From Bog-473 sp963743785 (GTDB taxonomy: Bacteria > Actinomycetota > Acidimicrobiia > Acidimicrobiales > RAAP-2), in NCBI GenBank assembly GCA_963743785.1, contig CAVURD010000016.1, forward strand, positions 1 through 64,000: a stretch of DNA of 64,000 nt. The letters are read 5' to 3'. This document shows, one piece after another, positions 1-8,410 of this stretch. The notes below the pieces were generated by a model. It was not told the origin of the DNA and ran no database searches. It saw nothing but the letters and a program-made list of their open reading frames with translations. The first letter of the stretch is position 1. Each line of letters opens with the position of its first letter. The translations under genes were made by a program, and so were the position numbers.

Positions 1-76
1 GGCGCACCGATCTGACGGCGCTCCCGCGAGGTGGTCCGGGTTTGGATCACCGACCCGGGCCTAATCTTCGAGAGGT

Positions 77-895
77 ATGGTACCCACCGTCGTCCACGTG
101 GCCCCGCACCCCGACGACGAGGCGGTCGGCTGCCCCGGAGCTCTGCTGCACCTGCGCGATCGGGGGTGGCGGGTCGTCAGTGTCATCGCCAGCCTGGGCT
201 TCCCCGAGCAGCGGGACCGACGGCGGGCCGAAGCCGAAGAGGCGTCACGCCGGGCCGGCTTCGTGCCCGTGTTCCTCGACCCGCCGCTCGACATCTCCGT
301 GGGCGACGATCTGGCGCTGGCCACCGTCCGGGTGGCGACCGAGGTGCCGGGGATCGTGGCCGAGTACGACGCCAGCATCGTCGTGTCACCGTCGCCCCAC
401 GATGTGCACCACGGGCACGAGGTGGTGGGACGCGGCGTGCAGCAGTCCATGGCCACCCTGCCGTCGGGCCTGCGCTGGTGGATGTGGGGGGTGTGGGGTG
501 ACCTGCCCGCCCCCAACGTCTTCTACGCCTTCGGTGAAAAGGATCTCGCTCGCATGCTGCACATCCTCGAGGCGTACGAGGGTGAGCTCGAGCGCAACGA
601 CTTCCGCCGGCTCCTCGCCGGCCGCGCCGCGGCCAACGCGGTGCTCGGCTCCGAGCGAGTGTTCGGCTTCGGCTCGGCCGCCGCCAGCACCCTCCCCTAC
701 GCCGAAGTGCTGACCGAAGTGAAGTACGTGGGAGATCGCTTCTTGGCTTCGGAACCCCACCCGCTCGATGAAGGCTCGTCCGAGGCCGACTTCACGGTTG
801 ATCTGTCGCCCTGGGTGGAATCGCACAGCGTGCACGAACTGGTGGGCTACATCCGTGAAGTGCGCGGCGAGGCCGGAGAGACCGGGAGCATCTAA
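77..895 (+). CDS. PIG-L/LmbE-family zinc-dependent deacetylase
   Basis: 272 residues. The N-terminal AxHPDDE motif (H11, P12, D13, D14, E15) and the downstream HDVHHGH cluster (H108, H111, H112, H114) are the metal-binding signature of the PIG-L fold. These enzymes remove acetyl groups from N-acetylglucosaminyl conjugates; the actinobacterial members MshB and Mca act in mycothiol metabolism, but this sequence alone does not say which substrate is used. The length is normal for the family. The start is the ATG at 77, with AGAGG almost touching it, so initiation may not rely on a normal Shine-Dalgarno site. It converges with the coupling-protein gene on the other strand, and the two stop regions overlap by a few bases. 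Family assignment is firm; substrate is unknown. Confidence 0.9.
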   Translation: MVPTVVHVAPHPDDEAVGCPGALLHLRDRGWRVVSVIASLGFPEQRDRRRAEAEEASRRAGFVPVFLDPPLDISVGDDLALATVRVATEVPGIVAEYDASIVVSPSPHDVHHGHEVVGRGVQQSMATLPSGLRWWMWGVWGDLPAPNVFYAFGEKDLARMLHILEAYEGELERNDFRRLLAGRAAANAVLGSERVFGFGSAAASTLPYAEVLTEVKYVGDRFLASEPHPLDEGSSEADFTVDLSPWVESHSVHELVGYIREVRGEAGETGSI

Positions 896-2329
896 CGGCG
901 TTGCACCACGGTGCCGGCGTCGGCCCACCACGGTCTCAGCCGGAGGCGGGCCGGCGGCAGCGTGCCGTAGACCAACACGGCATCGCCGCGTCCGAGGCAC
1001 CGCAGGTCCTCGGGCGGGAGGAGGCGGCGGGGCCCCCGGCTCTGCGTGGTGGACCGCCCACCCTTGGCGTCACGGGTGACCGAGGGCAGCGTGGCCTCCT
1101 CGTCACCGATCAGACGGCTGGCGTACTCCAAGGTGTCCGGATCGGCGATACCGGGCAGGAAGAGCTTGGCCCGATGGTTGTTCAGCACCGTCGGCGCCCG
1201 GGCGCCGTAGCGGGCCCGCACCTGGGCCAGGTCCTGCCAGACGGTGACCAACTGCACGCCGTGCGAAGCACAGGTGGCCGCCAACCCGTCGAGTTCGGCC
1301 AGTGGGGCGATGTGGGCCGCCTCATCGAGCACGACGAGCAGCGGTGGGTCGAGTGGCTGACCCGATCGCGTGGACCGGGCGAACGCCTGCGAGAGCACCT
1401 GTGTGGTCAGGGCGGTGAAGTAGCCGCGCAGCCACCGCTGGTCGTGCGCCGGCGCGCAGAGGTACACGGTGTGCGACCCGTCGAGGAGGTCGCCCGGGTC
1501 GAACCACCGGATCGAGGCCGCCGGCCGCCCGAGGCTGCGAACGGAGCCAGGACGGTCTCGGCCGTGGTGTACACCGAACTGCGGGTCCGTTCGTCCCGGC
1601 ACCACGAGGCGCGCGCCGCCTCCAGCGCTTCGGGCAGCCCGGCCGTCTCCAAGATGTCGGAGACCTCACCGACCTCTTGGAGGTCGACCCAGCGCACCAC
1701 ATCGGCCATGGAGCCGCCACGTACGGCCGCGGCGAAGAGGAGCGGGGCCAACAGTTTCGCCGCCGTGGCGTACCAGAACTCCCCATCGGCCGTCGTGCCG
1801 TCGGCTTTGGCCGTTTCGCACAGGTCGGCCGCCATGCGCCGCGCCCCGGGCCACGCCGAGCAGGCGCCGAGCGGGGTCCATTCGCTGGCCGGTGCCCCGG
1901 TCGACCGGGTCGGATCGATGCACCACACCTGGCCCCGTCCGGCGCGGTGTTGCCGCGTGTGTCGCAGAAGGTCGCTCTTGACGCTGGCCGCCAGCACGGG
2001 GCCCTCCCACCCCAAGATGGCCGGCACGGCCAGGGCGCTGGTCTTCCCGCTCTGGGTCGGCCCCACCACCACCAACGACTGCGCCGGTTCGGCCACCACC
2101 CGGGCCGGCGACCCGCCGCCCGCGGTGGAGCCCAGGCCGAGACGACCCGGATGCGGTCGGTGCAATGGAAGGAGGAGCGGACCGAGGTCGCGGCGCCGGG
2201 CCCATCGGGCGCCCCGGGACCGCGCCGTCGGGCGGCGCTCGGATGCCGGTCACCATGGCGAAACGAGTAAGCGGCCACCACGGCGCCCCCGAAGGCCAGC
2301 GGCATCACCGTGGCGGTGAGACCGTTCAC
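892..2329 (-). CDS. VirD4/TraG-like type IV coupling protein (two frame breaks)
   Basis: This is an ATPase that would deliver DNA or protein substrate to a type IV secretion channel at the inner membrane. Three reading frames must be joined. The N-terminal piece from 2329 carries a short hydrophobic segment; the middle piece (ending near 1520) carries Walker A GPTQSGKT; the C-terminal piece contains the Walker B-like LLVVLDEAAH and the conserved hydrophobic/Q-rich helicase core. Frame changes fall near 2215-2245 (a CCCGGGG run) and near 1520-1555. The joined product is about 475 residues, the usual size for the actinobacterial coupling proteins. Its start overlaps the stop of the upstream VirB4-like gene, so they are translationally coupled. 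Sequencing indels are likelier than real decay because all core motifs survive. Confidence 0.8.
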
Positions 2330-3648
2330 GAGAGGGCGGGCGACGTCATCGCCCCGTCGGTGTCCACCAACAGGCGCTCCATCGGGCTGAGCCGATGCTG
2401 GACCAAGAAGGACCGTTGCCCCACCTTCCAGAGGGCGACGCCCCGGCGAAGTTGGGGCAACAGGTCGCTCTCGGTGGCCGACAGGGAGAGCAGTTCAGCA
2501 GCGAGGGCCAGCTCTCCGGGTGACTGGGCGTAGATCACGCGGGTCTCGGAGTCGGCCAGGAGTCCCTGGGCCAGCGCCACCTGCTCCGAATCCGAGGCAC
2601 CGACCGAGCGCAGATCGGACACCCGGTGCAGCACGGCCACGTTGGACACCCCGAAGGCCCGTGAGAGCTTCCACGACGACTGGAGCCACCTTGCCACCCC
2701 GAGGTTCGAGAGGATGGCCCAGGCCTCATCGACCACCAGGAAGACGTGTCCGCTCTTTGTCTCGGTCGCTCCCCGAGCCGATGAGGCTCGGGCCAAGGCG
2801 GCCTGCAGCCACGCCGTGGCGCAGGCCATGAGAATGCCCAGAGCGGTCGAGGTGTAGAGAGCGGAGAGGTCGAGCACGACCAGCGGAGCGGAGAGGTCCA
2901 GGCCCGACGTCGTCGGACCGTCGAACATCCCGCACAGATCCCCGTGCACGAGACGTCGAAGCTCCAGTGCCACGTCGCGGCCATCTTCCAACAGCTCGTG
3001 CAGCTCGGTACGCAATGACGCTGCCGACGCGGCGGTGGGGGCGAGCAGCTCCTCGACGACCGAGGGCACGGTCGGCACGTCGGCCCGTCCGGTCGCCGAC
3101 ACCAACGCCACACCCAATGCAGCCCGCTCACGCGGCAGCAGGCTGCGTCCGAGGCAGGCACTGGCCAGTGAAGAGAGCAACTCCATCTGTCGGCGCGCCG
3201 TGCTCCCCTCGCCGTCCACCACGCCGCTAGCGGGCCCGGGTCCCGGGTCGAGTGGGTTGAGCCGGATGGCGCCCCCCGGCCGCAGCGCGACCGGGCGCAC
3301 GCCCCAGGCGGCGGCCAGGTCGCCGTACTCCCCCTTGGGATCGACCACCCAAGCCTTTCGCCCGAACACCGCCTGGCGCCAGAGGAACGTCTTGACGAAG
3401 GCGCTCTTACCTCGGCCGATCTGGCCGAACACCACCATGTTGGGGTTGGACACAACCCCCTGGGCGTAGAGCTCGAAGGGGTCGAAGACAAACGACCCGC
3501 CCAACAGATCGTCCCCGATGACGACGCCGCGCTGGCCCAGGCCAGCCTCGGCGATGAAGGGGTAGGCGGCGCCGAGGTTCCGCGTGGTGATCTGGTGGGC
3601 GGGGATCCGGGGGCCGGTACTTCCCTTCACGGGAGGTAACGGTCGCAC
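2326..3648 (-). CDS. VirB4-like conjugation ATPase
   Basis: 440 residues, intact. Walker A is GQIGRGKS (G75-S82) after the actinobacterial family hallmark FDPFELYAQGVVSNPNMVVFG; Walker B is VFLVVDEAW in the C-terminal half. This is the ATP-binding partner that in Streptomyces and relatives lies directly beside the SCO6880-like protein; VirB4 ATPases energise pilus assembly and substrate transfer at the inner membrane. Here the SCO6880-like gene is 4.7 kb upstream, separated by katG, fur and a GntR locus. The gene begins at GTG 3648 without an obvious Shine-Dalgarno site, and its last bases overlap the start of the VirD4-like gene. Both ends look complete, so the intervening block did not cut into this gene. 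Confidence 0.88.
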   Translation of the reverse strand: MRPLPPVKGSTGPRIPAHQITTRNLGAAYPFIAEAGLGQRGVVIGDDLLGGSFVFDPFELYAQGVVSNPNMVVFGQIGRGKSAFVKTFLWRQAVFGRKAWVVDPKGEYGDLAAAWGVRPVALRPGGAIRLNPLDPGPGPASGVVDGEGSTARRQMELLSSLASACLGRSLLPRERAALGVALVSATGRADVPTVPSVVEELLAPTAASAASLRTELHELLEDGRDVALELRRLVHGDLCGMFDGPTTSGLDLSAPLVVLDLSALYTSTALGILMACATAWLQAALARASSARGATETKSGHVFLVVDEAWAILSNLGVARWLQSSWKLSRAFGVSNVAVLHRVSDLRSVGASDSEQVALAQGLLADSETRVIYAQSPGELALAAELLSLSATESDLLPQLRRGVALWKVGQRSFLVQHRLSPMERLLVDTDGAMTSPALS

Positions 3649-3706
3649 TCAGTTCGGAGCTAAGTCACAACTACACGTACTTTCAGGTGGAGAATGGTCG
3701 AACGAG

Positions 3707-4142
3707 CTAGGCGCTGCCGGAGTCGCGGGCCGCACAGTCCGGGCATAGTCCGCGGAAGATCACCTCGGTGTGACTGAGCATGAACCCGTGTCGTTCTGCT
3801 GCGGTTAAGGCGGGGAGACCAAGCTCCAGGTCGATATTTTCGATCCGGCCACATGTCGAGCACACCAGGTGGTGGTGATGATGGATGTCGGTGTCGAAAT
3901 GGGTGGATCCAGTGCCCAGATCGATCTGGTGGATCTGTCCTAAGGCGGCCAAGCTGTGCAGTATCTCGTACACGGTCTTCAAGGAGATGCTCGGCATCCG
4001 CCGCTTAGCGATGAGCGTAGATCGCCTCCGCGGTGGAGTGTGCGGGGTTGGCGGAAAGGATCTCGAAGATGCATTGCCGCTGTCGGGTGACCTTGAGGCC
4101 GTGCCGGCGAAAGAGCGCGGTCAGGGTATCGGGGTCTTCCAC
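3707..4142 (-). CDS. Fur/FurA-type metal- or peroxide-responsive repressor (one frame break)
   Basis: The N-terminal helix-turn-helix half begins at GTG 4142 (AAGGA seven bases upstream) and reads LFRRHGLKVTRQRQCIFEIL. A one-base break near 4010-4020 moves to the frame starting PSISLKTVYEIL, followed by the HHHHHLVC metal site and two CxxC pairs (CSTC and CPDC). Joined length is about 145 residues, standard for Fur. Fur-family regulators bind DNA when loaded with Fe, Mn or Zn; FurA in mycobacteria represses katG and itself. Here fur follows katG on the same strand, the reverse of the mycobacterial furA-katG order. Peroxide-responsive regulation of katG is inferred from this neighbourhood, not shown directly. 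Confidence 0.85.
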
Positions 4143-4326
4143 GGTCACGTCCTTCGAAGGGGCCCCATCCAGACACAGCGACCATCGTCGCTGCCTTCAA
4201 AGACCTGAAGGCCCTGGATCCCAGCGTCCGCCGGCACGAACTTTGGCCGAACCCTGAGGCGTACTGCCTCAGTCGGGACGCGGATCGAGACCTTTTGCTT
4301 CAGGGCCGACATTGGCTTCCCACGTA

Positions 4327-4367
4327 GGGTTTGATGACCGGCTCGACCAGAACCGGTCACCAAACCC
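4327..4367 (-). terminator. Strong hairpin just after katG
   Basis: A 15-bp stem with one mismatch (arms 4327-4341 and 4353-4367) and an 11-base loop lies ten bases beyond the katG stop, before fur. No T-run follows on the minus strand, so it may be a processing or attenuation hairpin that lowers fur expression relative to katG rather than a full intrinsic terminator. Confidence 0.6.
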
Positions 4368-4377
4368 AGGGATGGCA

Positions 4378-6576
4378 TCAGGCGAGGTCGAAGCGATCGA
4401 GGTTCATGACCTTGTTCCACGCAGCCACGAAGTCACGTACGAACTTTTCCTTCGCGTCGTCAGATGCGTAGACCTCCGAGATGGCTCGGAGCTGGGAGTT
4501 CGAACCGAAGGCGAGGTCGACGGCGGTGCCGGTCGACTTGACCTCGCCCGTCGCACGGTCGCGCCCCTCGTAGACGTTCTCAGCCGAGGCGGATGCCTTC
4601 CATACCGTGCCCATCTCGAGCAATGCCACGAAGAAGTCGTTGGTCAACGTCTCGGGCCGATCGGTGAAGATGCCGTGTGCAGAGTGGTCGAAGTTGGTGT
4701 TCAGGGCACGCATGCCGCCGACGAGAACCGTCAGCTCGGGGGCGGTCAGCGTCAACAGGTTGGCCCGCTCCACCAGCGCGTGCTCCCCCGGCAACTTCTC
4801 TCCGGCTCGCAAGTAGTTGCGAAAGCCGTCGGCGTTCGGTTCGAGCACGGCAAACGACTCCACGTCGGTTTGCTCCTGCGAGGCGTCCGTGCGCCCCGGC
4901 GTGAAAGGAACCGTTACGTCGGACCCGGCGTTCTTCGCCGCTTGCTCGACGGCCGCACACCCGCCCAGGACGATCAGGTCAGCGAGCGAGACCTTCACTC
5001 CGCCGGACTGTGAGCTGTTGAAGTCCTGCTGAATCTCCTCGAAGGTCTGCAGCACCTTGGCCAGTTCCGCCGGATTGTTGACCTCCCAGTCCTTTTGCGG
5101 CGCAAGTCGAATCCGTGCCCCGTTCGCCCCGCCACGCATATCGGTGCCGCGGAAGGTTGCCGCCGACGCCCATGCGGTGGAGACCAGCTGGGAAACGGAC
5201 AGGCCGGAGGCGAGGATCTTGCCCTTGAGGGAAGCAGTGTCCTTCTTCCCAATCAGCTCATGATCGACCTCTGGGACGGGGTCCTGCCACAGCTGCGGCT
5301 CGGGAACCCAAGGGCCGAGGTAGCGCGAGACGGGTCCCATGTCGCGGTGCAGCAGCTTGTACCACGCCTTGGCGAACGCGTCTGCCAACTGGTCCGGGTT
5401 CTCGTGGAAGCGCTTTGCCAGCGGCGCGTAGATCGGATCCATCTTCAGCGCAAGGTCCGTCGTCAGCATCATCGGGGCGTGCCGCTTCGACGCATCATGA
5501 GCATCGGGCACGGTGCCCTGTGCCGCGGGATCCTTGGGAGTCCACTGGTTCGCACCGGCGGGGCTTGTCGTCAGCTCCCAGTCGTACGTGAGCAGGTTGT
5601 CGAGGTACCCGTTGTCCCACTTCGTGGGCTCATTGGTCCACGCACCCTCTATCCCGCTGGTGATTGCATCGTCGCCCTTGCCGCTGCCGAAGGTGTTCGG
5701 CCAGCCCAGGCCTTGCGCCTCGAGAGGGCAACCCTCGGGTTCCGGACCGACGTACTCCGCTCCGGCTGCACCATGGCACTTGCCGAACGTGTGGCCGCCG
5801 GCGATGAGCGCAAAGGTCTCCTCGTCGTTCATCGCCATACGACGGAAGGTTTCTCGAATGTCCCTGGCGGCAGCCAGCGGATCCGGGTTGCCGTTGGGTC
5901 CCTCCGGGTTCACGTAGATGAGGCCCATCTGCACAGCGCCGAAAGGGTCGCCGAGCTCCCTGTCGCCGCTGTAGCGCTCGTCTCCGAGCCAGGTGTCCTC
6001 AGGCCCCCAGTAGATGTCGTCCTCGGGCGCCCAGATGTCCTCTCGCCCGAAGGCGAAGCCGAACGTCTTGAAACCCATCGAGTCCAGAGCACAGTTGCCG
6101 GCGAAGACAAGCAGATCGGCCCAGGAGATCTTCCGCCCGTACTTCTGCTTGACCGGCCAGAGCAAGCGGCGCGCCTTGTCGAGGCTCGCGTTGTCGGGCC
6201 AACTGTTGAGGGGGGCAAAACGCTGAGCGCCGGTGCCGCCTCCGCCCCGGCCATCGTGGATGCGATACGTGCCTGCGGCATGCCACGACAGCCGGATGAA
6301 GAGTGGACCGTAGTGGCCGTAGTCGGCCGGCCACCAGTCCTGCGACGTCGTCATCACCTTGATGACGTCCTGCTTCAGCGCGGCGGGGTCGAGAGTCTTG
6401 AACTCTTCTGCGTAATTGAACTCCTCGCCCATGGGATTGGACTCGGGCGAGTGCTGGTGCAGAACATCTAACTCCAGCTGATTGGGCCACCAGTCGTGGT
6501 TCGACCTGGGTCCACTCGGCTCGGGAGTCGGGGCGGGGATTACTGGGTTCTCGCTTTCGCTGCCGCTGTCAGGCAC
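4378..6576 (-). CDS. katG: Catalase-peroxidase KatG
   Basis: 732 residues, the full length of bifunctional heme catalase-peroxidases. The distal pocket Arg95-Trp98-His99 sits in RLSWHAAGTYR, and the proximal heme-ligand motif ALIAGGHTFGKCHGA is present. The Trp-Tyr-Met crosslink partners needed for catalase activity appear as W98, the Tyr of MGLIYVNPEG and the Met of RRMAMNDEE. It destroys hydrogen peroxide in the cytoplasm. Start is GTG 6576, five bases after AAGGAGAAGGA. A small membrane-protein gene ends 47 bases upstream and a Fur regulator follows, so the three probably form a peroxide-response operon. It sits inside an otherwise contiguous secretion module. Confidence 0.97.
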   Translation of the reverse strand: MPDSGSESENPVIPAPTPEPSGPRSNHDWWPNQLELDVLHQHSPESNPMGEEFNYAEEFKTLDPAALKQDVIKVMTTSQDWWPADYGHYGPLFIRLSWHAAGTYRIHDGRGGGGTGAQRFAPLNSWPDNASLDKARRLLWPVKQKYGRKISWADLLVFAGNCALDSMGFKTFGFAFGREDIWAPEDDIYWGPEDTWLGDERYSGDRELGDPFGAVQMGLIYVNPEGPNGNPDPLAAARDIRETFRRMAMNDEETFALIAGGHTFGKCHGAAGAEYVGPEPEGCPLEAQGLGWPNTFGSGKGDDAITSGIEGAWTNEPTKWDNGYLDNLLTYDWELTTSPAGANQWTPKDPAAQGTVPDAHDASKRHAPMMLTTDLALKMDPIYAPLAKRFHENPDQLADAFAKAWYKLLHRDMGPVSRYLGPWVPEPQLWQDPVPEVDHELIGKKDTASLKGKILASGLSVSQLVSTAWASAATFRGTDMRGGANGARIRLAPQKDWEVNNPAELAKVLQTFEEIQQDFNSSQSGGVKVSLADLIVLGGCAAVEQAAKNAGSDVTVPFTPGRTDASQEQTDVESFAVLEPNADGFRNYLRAGEKLPGEHALVERANLLTLTAPELTVLVGGMRALNTNFDHSAHGIFTDRPETLTNDFFVALLEMGTVWKASASAENVYEGRDRATGEVKSTGTAVDLAFGSNSQLRAISEVYASDDAKEKFVRDFVAAWNKVMNLDRFDLA

Positions 6577-6623
6577 GTGGGTCCTTCTCCTTCTTTGTTG
6601 TTCCCTTTTGATGGCTGGTTGCT

Positions 6624-6860
6624 CTAGACGTTGGTTTCCCTGAATCCAAGGCTGTGTAGCTCAGCTGGTGTCGCTCGCTGCGTGTCCGCTTTGAGCCGTC
6701 GGATGAAACCGAAGTCGCCGCAGCACACTCGGGACATCGACCCCCGTTGAGAACCGCGGCGTCGTGACCTCATCACAACATGCACGTGAGGGCCGGCATG
6801 AAATCCGACCACAGTGGCCAGAAATATCGCTCCGAGCAGGACTCCTGTGATGATCCACAT
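6624..6860 (-). CDS. Small single-pass membrane protein, unknown function
   Basis: 78 residues. The N-terminus is a clear hydrophobic segment (about residues 2-24) followed by a basic, Cys-containing tail. Support for it being real is a GAGGAG ribosome-binding site seven bases before ATG 6860 and its position 47 bases upstream of katG on the same strand. I do not recognise the family. A role beside KatG in the peroxide response is only inferred from position. Confidence 0.5.
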   Translation of the reverse strand: MWIITGVLLGAIFLATVVGFHAGPHVHVVMRSRRRGSQRGSMSRVCCGDFGFIRRLKADTQRATPAELHSLGFRETNV

Positions 6861-7047
6861 GAGCGCCTCCTCACGTCGTTCCGTGGCTTCACATTACAGC
6901 AGGTTGCCTCCGGATATTCCGGGGACTCCACCGGCGACGACGGCGGGGTTCATCCATTGGCAACAAGCCCTGGATCTGATTTCTTAGGAGATGTCGGTGA
7001 TGACCAGCATCAGATGCGGGTGCCGGGGGCTCAGCTCGTCCGGTACG

Positions 7048-7977
7048 TCAATGGACAGGGCCGAGTCGTCGTATGCCCAACCCCGACGACGCCAGGTCAA
7101 CAAACCCGGGTTGTCCGGTGACACTCAGGTGCACCCCGGTGCTCGGATCACACCACGCGCGCCCTGCTGGAATCAGCTGCGGCGCTGCTTGCGTGGCCGT
7201 GCACGACTGGGGTCCGCCGAGCTCCAGGAGGCCGGCGCTCCCGTGAAGCACGATATCCATCTGCCCCCGAGTCAGACGGAGGGGCGCGTGGGGGGCGAAG
7301 ACGAGATAGCCACCTTTCGTGAGGTGGGCGTCAAACGAGCGAGCCCACGTGACTCGCTCGGCGATGGTCATCCTGGCCGTGTAGTAGCTGGTGTGACCTA
7401 TGTCCATGACCGGGACGACCCACCGTCCGAAGGTAAAGACCAGATAATCGAACCCTGGTTCGTAAAAGCGCGATCCGGCCTGTGCGCCCGAGTAGTAGAG
7501 GACCTTCGCCCCATGCACCCCTCGATAGGTGGCCAACGGCTGTCCCGAGAAGATCGACGCGACCGTTCCGTAGTTGGGCGACAGGTACTGGCCACAACAC
7601 CGGAACGTCCCGGTGGTCACCGGCCAGTCGACTTCGCCGCCGACGGTGAGACCAAACCGGGCCAGGTCGAGTGATCGGGGGTAGCTGAGAGCAAACCCCC
7701 GGCCGTCCGGCAGTCGAATGGCCATGGTGGTGCGGCCGTTCCGGGTCGTCGTGGGGGGCACGAATCGAGAAGCGGGCGTGCTCTTGGTTGCCACCGGCGT
7801 GGGATGGCCATTTCCGAATTTCAGGGTGGCTGTTGCCACGAGTCCGACCACGAGAAGGACGACGCCCGCACCGACCCAACGCTGTCGTCGCCGGTGTCGA
7901 CGACGAGCCTCCTTGATCAAGGCTGCCGCAGCCATCTCGGCGGGCCGAGCTCGCGGAGGCTCGAGGAGCGTCATCAC
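7048..7977 (-). CDS. Membrane-anchored extracytoplasmic protein, unknown function
   Basis: 309 residues: a basic cytoplasmic N-terminus (RRRHRRRQRW), one transmembrane helix at about 35-53, and a large Gly/Tyr/Thr-rich outer domain with two cysteines (SCTAT and WCDPS) that could pair. No known domain recognised. Its start ATGA overlaps the stop of the GntR gene by four bases, so the two are cotranslated and this protein is the probable target controlled by that repressor. Confidence 0.8.
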   Translation of the reverse strand: MMTLLEPPRARPAEMAAAALIKEARRRHRRRQRWVGAGVVLLVVGLVATATLKFGNGHPTPVATKSTPASRFVPPTTTRNGRTTMAIRLPDGRGFALSYPRSLDLARFGLTVGGEVDWPVTTGTFRCCGQYLSPNYGTVASIFSGQPLATYRGVHGAKVLYYSGAQAGSRFYEPGFDYLVFTFGRWVVPVMDIGHTSYYTARMTIAERVTWARSFDAHLTKGGYLVFAPHAPLRLTRGQMDIVLHGSAGLLELGGPQSCTATQAAPQLIPAGRAWCDPSTGVHLSVTGQPGFVDLASSGLGIRRLGPVH

Positions 7978-8324
7978 CGGACGCCTTCGATGATGCGTAT
8001 CAGCTCGTCCCGCCGGTATCCGTTGCGCCGGGCCAGGTGCACAAGCTCTCTCGCTTGCGCGACGACCAGGCTTCTTTGGGGCGCCTTTCCGGCGACCGTG
8101 ATGCCGCGGCCACGCCGGAACTCGAGAAGGCCTTCGTCACGCAATTGATGGAGGGCGCGAAGCACGGTGTTCGAGTTCACCCCGAGCACCGCGGCAAGAT
8201 CCCGGGCCGGCGGGAGCCGCTCCCCCGGATTGGCCTCTCCTTCGGCGATGGACCGCCGGATCTCACCGGCCACCTGGACATGCAGGGGCGTGGGGTCTTC
8301 CAGGTCGATCTGGAAGGGTTCCAT
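7974..8324 (-). CDS. GntR-family (YtrA-like) transcriptional repressor
   Basis: About 116 residues from ATG 8324. A winged helix-turn-helix fills most of it: EIRRSIAEGEANPGERLPPA, then LAAVLGVNSNTVLRALHQL, the wing EGLLEFRRGRGITV, and a short C-terminal helical tail without a ligand-binding domain, as in the YtrA subfamily. An upstream in-frame TTG (8363) would add 13 residues, but those codons run through the operator palindrome, and family alignment favours the ATG at 8324. No Shine-Dalgarno precedes it, so the message may be leaderless. YtrA-type regulators usually control a cotranscribed membrane protein or ABC transporter; here the next gene is the membrane-anchored protein. Confidence 0.85.
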   Translation of the reverse strand: MEPFQIDLEDPTPLHVQVAGEIRRSIAEGEANPGERLPPARDLAAVLGVNSNTVLRALHQLRDEGLLEFRRGRGITVAGKAPQRSLVVAQARELVHLARRNGYRRDELIRIIEGVR

Positions 8325-8347
8325 AGTGCTAGTTATGCTAGTACTAT
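8323..8347 (-). promoter_or_regulatory. Probable GntR operator palindrome
   Basis: Ten-base arms ATAGTGCTAG and CTAGTACTAT (one mismatch) around a 5-base centre, overlapping the repressor start codon. The AGTACTA-like half-site resembles YtrA-subfamily operators, so autorepression is likely. Confidence 0.65.
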
Positions 8348-8410
8348 TCATCCCGAATCGCAACGGCCCGACATGAGGAGCGGGACGGTCGGACCCTCCC
8401 AGTCAGACAG

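Noticed and set aside
4145..4420. Short frame between katG and fur
   Set aside because: Overlaps the terminator-like hairpin and lacks a ribosome-binding site and family resemblance.
5095..6471. Long open frame antisense to katG
   Set aside because: Typical of GC-rich DNA: the frame mirrors katG codon pattern, has no family resemblance and no ribosome-binding site.
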